From: Flavobacterium sp.
GTDB taxonomy: Bacteria > Bacteroidota > Bacteroidia > Flavobacteriales > Flavobacteriaceae
DNA: 5,027 nt
Reading direction: 5' to 3'
Assembly: GCA_030682755.1 (NCBI GenBank)
Contig: JAUXNR010000436.1
Location: 1-5,027 of the forward strand
Shown here: in pieces, positions 1 to 5,027 of the stretch
How the letters are laid out: every line of letters begins with the position of its first letter
How positions within the stretch are numbered: position 1 is the first letter of the stretch
Notes under the pieces: model-generated
What the model was told of the DNA's origin: nothing
Databases searched by the model: none
Seen by the model: the letters and a program-made list of their open reading frames with translations, nothing else
Position numbers and translations under genes: made by a program

Positions 1-96
1 GACAAAGAACTATCAATAGAATTAAATTTTAATAACCAGAAAAAAAATAGCTCCATAAGTGCAAAAGCTTTGCAAACGGTGGTTATTAAACCTTAA
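1..96 (+). CDS. C-terminal end of a probable GH30 family glycoside hydrolase (5' truncated by window edge)
   Basis: Frame 1 is open from the first base to a TAA at 94-96 and gives 31 residues ending SISAKALQTVVIKP. Coding status is supported by the tight 10-nt gap to the next gene on the same strand. The ending resembles the last strands of the C-terminal beta domain of GH30 enzymes (glucosylceramidase-like family), which typically finish with a pattern like 'ipArSiqTvvw'. GH30 beta-glucosidases and beta-1,6-glucanases commonly sit next to GH16 and GH17 in flavobacterial laminarin loci, so the context agrees. In such a locus it would remove beta-1,6 side branches or terminal glucose. Catalytic residues, signal peptide and start all lie outside the window. 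The assignment rests on a short tail plus context; another carbohydrate-active enzyme with a C-terminal beta-sandwich is possible. Confidence 0.55.
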   Translation, partial: DKELSIELNFNNQKKNSSISAKALQTVVIKP

Positions 97-106
97 AAAA
101 TAAAGT

Positions 107-1690
107 ATGGATAATCCAACTCCTGTTACAGACTACAAGGCTTCAAATGGCAGAAATAAAGTTCCTTTTATACAAAAATCTGCTTTTGGAGCAGGTCATT
201 TGGTGCTTAATTTATTACCCGGAGCATTAGGTGTATTTAGTTTTTTCCTGCTTACCGCATTTGGTATGGATCCCTTATTAGCCGGAATTTTAGGTGGTTT
301 ACCGCGTCTTTATGATGCCATTACAGATCCAATTATGGGATTTGTTTCAGACAATACTAAATCCAAATGGGGACGAAGAAGACCTTACATTTTTGTGGGA
401 GCCATCTTGAGTGGAATTTTCTATATTTTATTATGGCAAATGAGTCCGGAAAATTCTCAAATGTATAATTTTTGGTATTTTTTAATTTTTTCACTTATAT
501 TTTTAACCGGTAATACCATTTTTGCTACACCTTTAGTAGGCTTAGGTTATGAAATGACCAGTGATTACAATGAACGCACACGTTTAATGGGTTTTGCTAA
601 TACAATTGGTCAATTTGCATGGATGATTGTACCATGGTTTTGGGTAATCATTGCTAATCCAAAAATGTATGAAACACAAGTGGAAGGTGTAAATCAGTTG
701 GCTATTTATGTTGGTGTAATTTGTATGATTTTAGGTGTTTTACCTGCCATATTTTGTAAAGGCATTGACGATGCTCACATGAAAAACAGAAAGAAAATAT
801 CCTTCAAAACAATTGGTTCCAGTTTTAAAGAATTGATAATTGGCATTAAACAAGTTTCAAAAAATAAGCCGTTTATGAAACTCTGTGCAGCAACGTTTTT
901 AGTATTTAACGGTTTTCAAATTGTAGCTTCTTTCAGTGTTTTTATCATTGTTTTTTATATGTATAATGGAAGTTATGAAGGTGCCGGAACTTGGCCGGCT
1001 TGGTTTGCAACAATCAGTGCCGTAATGACAGCATTTATGGTAATTCCAATCATCACGAGAATTGCAAATAAATGGGGAAAAAAGAGAGCTTTTATAATCG
1101 CTTCATTTATATCTATAGTTGGTTATTTGCTCAAATGGTGGGGATTTGATACGGAATTAAACAAATCATTCAACCAAACAGTAGTAGCTCAAAGTATGAC
1201 AAACGGATTGCAGTCTTTTTTTAATGCAATAGGTCCTACTTTGGAATCATTAAACATGTCGTGGTTTAGTGTTAATACAGAATTTGGTGTGCCGTGGTTA
1301 ATTTTTCTTCCCATCCCATTATTGGCATTCGGACTAGGTAGTTTGTTTACACTAATGATGAGTATGACAGCCGATGTTTGTGATTTGGATGAGCTTGAAA
1401 ATGGAATGCCTCGTAAAGAAGGAACATTTGGTGCTATCTATTGGTGGATGGTAAAATTAGGTCAAGGATTGGCATTAGTATTAAGTGGAGCTGTATTAAA
1501 ATTTATTGGTTTTGATGGAGGAGCTGCCACCCAAACTGCTGAAACCATGTATAATTTGCGTTTAGCAGATATTATCATTCCATCACTTACTGCCGGAATT
1601 GCAATAATCATTATGTGGAAATACAATTTGAATGAAAAACGTGCCAGAGAAATAAAAGACGAATTGATTGCACGAAGAGGTGAATTATAA
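107..1690 (+). CDS. MFS sugar:cation symporter, GPH (MelB-like) family
   Basis: This 527-residue inner-membrane protein has about 12 hydrophobic segments (roughly 27-50, 58-80, 93-112, 122-147, 160-183, 198-217, 257-286, 298-320, 327-346, 396-418, 438-468, 488-507) and a basic central loop at 218-255. GPH hallmarks are visible. The segment DAITDPIMG has Asp70 and Asp74 spaced like the two cation-binding aspartates of MelB (Asp55 and Asp59), and is followed by SKWGRRRPYI at 86-95. A second signature, MTADVCDLDEL then RKEG, lies at 420-439. The family couples uptake of a sugar or glycoside to Na+ or H+. Genes on both sides suggest glucose or short beta-glucan oligomers as substrate, which is inference. 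The protein is longer than typical GPH members (about 450-470) because of an extra stretch at about 347-395 between TM9 and TM10, predicted periplasmic. The ATG at 107 lies 10 nt after the upstream stop with no clear Shine-Dalgarno, as usual in Bacteroidota; cotranscription is likely. Confidence 0.9.
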   Translation: MDNPTPVTDYKASNGRNKVPFIQKSAFGAGHLVLNLLPGALGVFSFFLLTAFGMDPLLAGILGGLPRLYDAITDPIMGFVSDNTKSKWGRRRPYIFVGAILSGIFYILLWQMSPENSQMYNFWYFLIFSLIFLTGNTIFATPLVGLGYEMTSDYNERTRLMGFANTIGQFAWMIVPWFWVIIANPKMYETQVEGVNQLAIYVGVICMILGVLPAIFCKGIDDAHMKNRKKISFKTIGSSFKELIIGIKQVSKNKPFMKLCAATFLVFNGFQIVASFSVFIIVFYMYNGSYEGAGTWPAWFATISAVMTAFMVIPIITRIANKWGKKRAFIIASFISIVGYLLKWWGFDTELNKSFNQTVVAQSMTNGLQSFFNAIGPTLESLNMSWFSVNTEFGVPWLIFLPIPLLAFGLGSLFTLMMSMTADVCDLDELENGMPRKEGTFGAIYWWMVKLGQGLALVLSGAVLKFIGFDGGAATQTAETMYNLRLADIIIPSLTAGIAIIIMWKYNLNEKRAREIKDELIARRGEL

Positions 1691-1710
1691 CATCAAAAAA
1701 ACAATAAACT

Positions 1711-2649
1711 ATGTCATTTAGAGAAGGTCATTTTTTTTCATTTAATGAAAATAAAAATAATAATGTTGATGAAAATCTTCATCAAGAAATTCAAATCGCT
1801 GACTATACTTCGGAAGATTTATCCAAATTATGGCTAAAAACTTTAGAAAATGGAATGCACGGCATTTGTTTCAGTATGTATGAAAACCACCAAAAACCGG
1901 GTGATATTATTTATGGAGAGCAAGTGAACAGACGCATTCAAATTCTTAAACCTTATGCAAAATGGGTGCGATCCTTTTCTTGTATTGAAGGAAATGAACA
2001 CATCCCAAGAATTGCTCATCAAAATGGTATGAAAACCCTTGTTGGTGCTTGGCTCGGAGATGATTTAGAGAAAAATGAAATTGAAATTGAAGCATTAATA
2101 GCATTAGCTAACGAAGGTTGTGTAACCATTGCCGCTGTTGGAAATGAAGTTATGTACAGAAACGATTTAACAGAAGAGCAATTAATTGAGTACATCAACC
2201 GAGTGAAAGAAGCTCTTCCAAACATTCCGGTTGGTTATGTAGATGCGTATTATGAATTTTCGCATCGACCTAGAATTACCGAGGCTTGCGATGTGATTTT
2301 AACCAATTGTTATCCCTATTGGGAAGGTTGCCCGATTGAACACTCCTTTAATCACATGAGAAGCATGTTCGAATCGGCTAAACATGCCGGAAACGGAAAA
2401 CGTGTTATCATTACCGAAACCGGATGGCCAAGTCAAGGTGGTTCACTCAAAGGTGCTGTAGCTTCTCATGAAAATGCGATGAAATATTTTATCGATACCC
2501 AAAATTGGTCAAAACTAAACGATATTGAAATTTTCTATTTTTCTTCTTTTGATGAATCATGGAAAGTGGGACCCGAAGGCGAAGTGGGTGCTTACTGGGG
2601 TTTATGGGATAAAAATGAAGAATTAAAATATCAAAATAACAATTTATAA
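1711..2649 (+). CDS. Glycoside hydrolase family 17 beta-1,3-glucanase, apparently cytoplasmic
   Basis: This 312-residue protein is the size of a bare GH17 (beta/alpha)8 barrel with no accessory domains. Both GH17 catalytic motifs are present: the acid/base glutamate in AAVGNEV (Glu146) and the nucleophile in ITETGWP (Glu236). The family tail motif AYWGLWD is near the C terminus (about 293-299). GH17 enzymes hydrolyse or transglycosylate beta-1,3-glucans, so laminarin or its oligosaccharides are the expected substrate. The N terminus (MSFREGHFFSFNENKN) is polar and has no signal peptide or lipobox. Six cysteines (53, 91, 137, 193, 200, 207) would also suit a reducing compartment. I infer that it acts in the cytoplasm on oligomers imported by the adjacent MFS protein. 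The gene starts 20 nt after the MFS stop, so the two are probably cotranscribed. Endo, exo or transglycosylase action cannot be told from sequence alone. An ATG further in would delete the first barrel strand, so the start at 1711 is preferred. Confidence 0.9.
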   Translation: MSFREGHFFSFNENKNNNVDENLHQEIQIADYTSEDLSKLWLKTLENGMHGICFSMYENHQKPGDIIYGEQVNRRIQILKPYAKWVRSFSCIEGNEHIPRIAHQNGMKTLVGAWLGDDLEKNEIEIEALIALANEGCVTIAAVGNEVMYRNDLTEEQLIEYINRVKEALPNIPVGYVDAYYEFSHRPRITEACDVILTNCYPYWEGCPIEHSFNHMRSMFESAKHAGNGKRVIITETGWPSQGGSLKGAVASHENAMKYFIDTQNWSKLNDIEIFYFSSFDESWKVGPEGEVGAYWGLWDKNEELKYQNNNL

Positions 2650-2664
2650 TTCATCAAATAGATT

Positions 2665-2698
2665 AAGTTAAAAAATAGATAAATCAGTTTAACTTTTT
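2665..2698 (+). terminator. Weak AT-rich hairpin with T run between GH17 and GH16 genes (possible attenuator or terminator)
   Basis: AAGTTAAA (2665-2672) and TTTAACTT (2688-2695) form a perfect 8-bp stem with a 15-nt loop, and the T run continues to 2698. The layout is that of a rho-independent terminator, but the stem has only one G-C pair and would be weak. It might lower readthrough into the GH16 gene, mark the end of the upstream transcript, or be chance in AT-rich DNA. I found no convincing TTTG/TAnnTTTG promoter between 2650 and 2739, which leaves open that GH16 is transcribed by readthrough. Confidence 0.25.
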
Positions 2699-2739
2699 AG
2701 AAAATAAAAACAATACCATAAAAAATAAGCTCATTTATC

Positions 2740-4434
2740 ATGAAAAAAAATATACTATTCCTTCTTTTCTTATCCATTTTTATGATTACTTTTTCCAGTA
2801 AAGCCCAAGTTGATGTAGTATATACCGATTTAGTTTGGTCCGATGAATTTGAAACAAACGGTGCAATTAATTCATCCAAATGGCATCATCAAACACAATT
2901 GCCAAATGGTGGAAGTTGGTTTAATGGTGAAGTACAACATTACACCAATCTTATTACAAATTCATTTGTTACTGATGGCTTATTGACTATAAAAGCCATA
3001 AAAGAACCCTACACCAATCAAGGTGTTACCAAACAATATACTTCTGCTCGATTAAATTCAAAATTTGCTTTTTTATATGGTCGTGTTGATATCCGGGCAA
3101 AAATTCCAACCCAACAAGGAACTTGGCCTGCCTTATGGATGTTGGGTAAAAATGTTAACGAAATCGGTGGTTTTTTTAATGCTGAATTTGGAACCACCAA
3201 TTGGCCGGCTTGTGGTGAAATTGACATTATGGAACACGGAATTACACCATCGCAACCTGCGGGTTTCATTCAAAGTGCCATTCATACACCCTCTTCCTTT
3301 GGAAACACTGTGAATCATGGCGGAACCATTGCTTCCAATTTAGGTAACGATTTTCATGTCTATTCTGTGAATTGGTCTCCGTTTCAGATTACATTTCTTC
3401 TTGACGGTGTTGCGTTTTATACCTACAATCCTGCTGTTAAAAATGCTAGTACTTGGCCTTTTGACGCAGAACAATATCTTTTATTAAATATCGCAATGGG
3501 TGGCGTTGCCGGAAACATTCCTTCTAGTTTTACACAAGCTTCCATGGAAATAGATTATGTTAGAGTTTATCAAAATTTGCAAGAGGATACAGAAGCTCCT
3601 ACTAATTTTACAGCTGCAGTTGGCAATGTCACAAGTTCCACTATTGAATTATTACTAAACGCTACAGATAACTCCGGGAATGTTGCCTATTCTATCAATT
3701 ACGGTGATCTAACTATCACTACAGCAAATCCTTCCGGGATTGTAAAATCTGTTATTGTTCCAAATTTACTGCCTACTACAACGTATAACTTTTCTGTTTC
3801 TGCCAGTGATGTCAACGGAAATCAATACAGTAACAATCCTATACTTTTGAGTGCTACAACCACCGGAGTTACAGGTTGCTCAGGAACAGATACAGAAGCT
3901 CAACAAGGCACTTTCTCAATAGGATATAACTATACTTTTGAAACCATTGGAACGGATGTAAAAATTACATTTGAATTGTTAGACACAGATAAAGTAGGTG
4001 TGGTTGCCTTTTTATGGAGACAGACACCTTTTACAGAATATCAAATGAGCAATGTTTCAGGAAGCACTTACTCTTACACCATTACCAATCAAACAATTGG
4101 TGCTACAATAAGTTATGCCGTTAAATTTGCTTATGCTGGCGGATTATCAGTAACCAAATATATAACCTATGTAGTAGGTGATAATTGTGTGTTAACTGCT
4201 GATTCCTTTGAATTAGATCAATTTAGTTTTCAAAACCCTGTAATAGATTTTATTAACATATATTCCACTGTGGCAATTGATAAAGTAGAAATCTATACTT
4301 TGCTGGGTAAATTAGTTTTAAGTTCATCCACTCCCACTGAATCCATTGCAGTTAAAAACCTTGCAAAAGGCATGTATTTGTTAGCAGTCTATCAAGGTGA
4401 CAAAAAAAGTGTCAAGAAAATGATTGTGAAATAA
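2740..4434 (+). CDS. Secreted GH16 laminarinase (endo-beta-1,3-glucanase) with FnIII-like domain, unnamed beta module and T9SS sorting domain
   Basis: This 564-residue enzyme most likely cleaves internal beta-1,3 bonds of laminarin outside the cell. A signal peptide covers residues 1-22 (MKKN, a hydrophobic core, then SKA before Gln23), which fixes the ATG at 2740. The GH16 domain spans about 30-279. It has TWPALWML (128-135), the catalytic motif GEIDIMEH with nucleophile Glu160, assisting Asp162 and acid/base Glu165, QYLLLNIAMGG (245-255) and the closing strand MEIDYVRVY. The EIDIME form with the extra residue is that of laminarinase-like GH16. An FnIII-like domain follows (about 285-375, containing LPTTTYNFSVSASD). 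Next comes a beta-rich module of about 105 residues bracketed by Cys380 and Cys483, possibly carbohydrate-binding. Residues about 488-564 match the type A T9SS sorting domain (QNPVIDFINIY, TLLGKLV, LAKGMYLLAVYQG, KKMIVK), so export is Sec plus T9SS to the surface or medium. The gene follows GH17 by 90 nt and ends in tandem in-frame TAA codons. Confidence 0.93.
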   Translation: MKKNILFLLFLSIFMITFSSKAQVDVVYTDLVWSDEFETNGAINSSKWHHQTQLPNGGSWFNGEVQHYTNLITNSFVTDGLLTIKAIKEPYTNQGVTKQYTSARLNSKFAFLYGRVDIRAKIPTQQGTWPALWMLGKNVNEIGGFFNAEFGTTNWPACGEIDIMEHGITPSQPAGFIQSAIHTPSSFGNTVNHGGTIASNLGNDFHVYSVNWSPFQITFLLDGVAFYTYNPAVKNASTWPFDAEQYLLLNIAMGGVAGNIPSSFTQASMEIDYVRVYQNLQEDTEAPTNFTAAVGNVTSSTIELLLNATDNSGNVAYSINYGDLTITTANPSGIVKSVIVPNLLPTTTYNFSVSASDVNGNQYSNNPILLSATTTGVTGCSGTDTEAQQGTFSIGYNYTFETIGTDVKITFELLDTDKVGVVAFLWRQTPFTEYQMSNVSGSTYSYTITNQTIGATISYAVKFAYAGGLSVTKYITYVVGDNCVLTADSFELDQFSFQNPVIDFINIYSTVAIDKVEIYTLLGKLVLSSSTPTESIAVKNLAKGMYLLAVYQGDKKSVKKMIVK

Positions 4435-4445
4435 TAAGGTGGAAT

Positions 4446-4488
4446 CTACAGACAGAAAAACTGTAATTTTGTAGTTTATTTTTTATTT
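4446..4488 (+). terminator. Probable rho-independent terminator after the GH16 gene
   Basis: Starting 11 nt after the GH16 stop, CTACA (4446-4450) pairs with TGTAG (4470-4474), and inside it ACAG (4452-4455) pairs with CTGT (4461-4464) around an AAAAA loop. A T-rich tail follows directly at 4475-4488. An alternative stem TACAG/CTGTA (4447-4451 with 4461-4465) is also possible. The position between the stop codon and a new promoter fits the end of the glucan-utilisation transcript. The stem is short and has an internal loop, so strength is uncertain. Confidence 0.5.
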
Positions 4489-4494
4489 AAAGAC

Positions 4495-4538
4495 TTATTA
4501 ACAGGTTGTTAACCGATAAAATTTGGTTTTGTTAATAA
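4495..4538. repeat. Inverted-repeat cluster with three TGTTAA/TTAACA half-sites (candidate operator)
   Basis: TTATTAACA (4495-4503) and TGTTAATAA (4530-4538) are a perfect 9-bp inverted repeat separated by 26 nt. Nested within is a tighter dyad, TTAACA (4498-4503), a 3-nt spacer, then TGTTAA (4507-4512), so the same half-site occurs three times in about 40 bp. The cluster covers the predicted -33 element (4522-4525) and stops 7 nt before the -7 element (4546). That position would suit a repressor or other regulator binding site. No regulator family is recognised, and AT-rich intergenic DNA makes such repeats more likely by chance. Confidence 0.35.
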
Positions 4539-4553
4539 AAATAAATAGCTTTG
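4522..4553 (+). promoter_or_regulatory. Bacteroidota-type promoter (-33 TTTG, -7 TAGCTTTG) for the thioredoxin-like gene
   Basis: TTTG at 4522-4525 is followed after 20 nt by TAGCTTTG at 4546-4553. This matches the known Bacteroidota primary-sigma consensus, a -33 TTG/TTTG, then 19-21 nt, then TAnnTTTG. Transcription should begin several bases after 4553, leaving a short leader of about 15 nt before the ATG at 4576. It lies downstream of the GH16 terminator, which supports separate transcription of the last gene. Confidence 0.65.
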
Positions 4554-4575
4554 TTCGAATCAAATTACTTAAAAT

Positions 4576-5027
4576 ATGAAAAAAATTATTCTCATATTAG
4601 TATTTGTTACCTCAAACCTACACCTACTCGCTCAATCAAGTCATGAGCCTCCTAAACTATTTACGGAAGCTGTACGAACAAATTTTCTAAAATATAAATA
4701 CCAAAGTAATGAAGCCTACCGAACAGGTGACTTTGAAAGAGGTCAATATCTGTTTGACAGTTTGGTTAACAACCAACTTGTGGGTTCAAAATTCAACGAC
4801 TTTACTTTAAAAAGAGTTTCAAACAAAAAACTTAAAATCAGTAAACTAAAAAAGCCTATTTTTCTGGTTACTTATGCCTCTTGGTGCATTCCCAGTAAAG
4901 GAGAAATCCCGGCCTTAAACAAATTAGCAAAAGAATACAACAAAGAGGTTGAATTTATTGTGATTATATGGGGAAAGAAAAAAGATGCTAAAAAATTCAG
5001 CAACAAATTCAGTTCAAAAATTGAAAT
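4576..5027 (+). CDS. Exported TlpA-like thioredoxin-fold protein with single-cysteine active site (3' truncated by window edge)
   Basis: An open frame of 150 complete codons runs from the ATG at 4576 off the window edge with no stop. Residues 1-19 look like a signal peptide (MKK, a hydrophobic stretch, LLA before Gln20), so the protein is probably periplasmic or at the cell envelope; this also supports the start. Residues 24-65 look helical and charged (EAYRTGDFERGQYLFDSLV). The thioredoxin-like domain begins about residue 68 with VGSKFNDFTL, the usual TlpA/AhpC-type opening. It continues through PIFLVTYASWCIPSKGEIPALNKL, with the active-site position at 103-107, and a following strand VEFIVIIWG. 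The second cysteine of the normal CxxC is replaced by Ser107, leaving only Cys104 in the visible part. A normal dithiol oxidoreductase cycle is therefore unlikely; a monothiol, redox-sensing or structural role is possible. A promoter precedes the gene, and I see no functional tie to the glucan genes. Confidence 0.85.
   Translation, partial: MKKIILILVFVTSNLHLLAQSSHEPPKLFTEAVRTNFLKYKYQSNEAYRTGDFERGQYLFDSLVNNQLVGSKFNDFTLKRVSNKKLKISKLKKPIFLVTYASWCIPSKGEIPALNKLAKEYNKEVEFIVIIWGKKKDAKKFSNKFSSKIE

Noticed and set aside
61..73. Near-palindrome GCAAAAGCTTTGC just before the MFS gene, with AAGCTTTG resembling a -7 element
   Set aside because: It lies in the coding end of the upstream gene, misses the leading TA of the TAnnTTTG motif, and I found no convincing -33 partner at the right distance. 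The 10-nt gap favours readthrough from upstream.
2019..2225. Minus-strand open frame of 68 codons inside the GH17 gene
   Set aside because: It lies fully antisense to a gene with intact catalytic motifs, its product has no recognisable family features, and no promoter is seen for it.
1711..2649. GH17-type beta-glucan synthase/transglycosylase of the kind fused to membrane glycosyltransferases in Proteobacteria
   Set aside because: No membrane or glycosyltransferase domain is attached, and the neighbours (GH16, probable GH30, symporter) indicate catabolism; a transglycosylase activity cannot be fully excluded.
2697..2879. Minus-strand open frame of 60 codons across the GH16 start and upstream gap
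   Set aside because: It overlaps the signal-peptide coding region of a well-supported gene. Its hydrophobic C terminus is the reverse reading of AT-rich leader DNA, and no start signals support it.
992..3211. Shared short string TTGGCCGGCTTG in the MFS and GH16 genes (near 992 and 3201)
   Set aside because: Both copies encode Trp-Pro-Ala or similar in different protein contexts and there is no longer similarity around them; coincidence is the simplest explanation.
3018..3318. Three overlapping alternative-frame open frames (two minus, one plus) inside the GH16 catalytic domain
   Set aside because: They overlap one another and the strongly conserved GH16 core, and their products look like frame-shadow sequence with no domain signal.

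Overview
The window is AT-rich and reads as a chromosome fragment of a Bacteroidota member, most likely family Flavobacteriaceae. The evidence is a Por/type IX secretion (T9SS) C-terminal sorting domain on a secreted enzyme, a Bacteroidota-type promoter (TTTG, 20 nt, TAGCTTTG), start codons without clear Shine-Dalgarno sequences, and enzyme families typical of algal-glucan degradation in marine and freshwater flavobacteria. The genus cannot be fixed from the sequence.

Layout, all on the + strand: (1) 1-96, the last 31 codons of an upstream gene, probably a GH30-type beta-glucosidase/glucanase; (2) 107-1690, a GPH/MelB-type MFS sugar:cation symporter; (3) 1711-2649, a GH17 beta-1,3-glucanase with no signal peptide; (4) 2740-4434, a secreted multidomain GH16 laminarinase with the order signal peptide, GH16, FnIII-like domain, unnamed Cys-bracketed beta module, T9SS sorting domain; (5) 4435-4575, an intergenic region with a probable terminator, an inverted-repeat cluster and a good promoter; (6) 4576-5027, the 5' part of an exported thioredoxin-fold (TlpA-like) protein whose active site is WCIPS instead of CxxC.

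The first four genes look like the downstream part of a laminarin (beta-1,3/1,6-glucan) utilisation locus. The gaps are 10, 20 and 90 nt, which suggests cotranscription of at least the first three. The inferred division of labour is that GH16 cuts laminarin outside the cell, GH30 (location unknown here) trims side chains or oligomers, the MFS protein imports small products across the inner membrane, and GH17 works on beta-1,3-glucan pieces in the cytoplasm. No SusC/SusD pair or regulator lies in the window; if present they should be upstream of position 1. The thioredoxin-like gene has its own promoter behind a terminator and is probably a separate unit.

I see no CRISPR array, transposase, tRNA or rRNA, and no clearly unprecedented system. 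The most worthwhile leads are the unnamed GH16 accessory module, the single-cysteine thioredoxin-fold protein, the apparently cytoplasmic GH17 and the inverted-repeat/promoter arrangement at 4495-4553.
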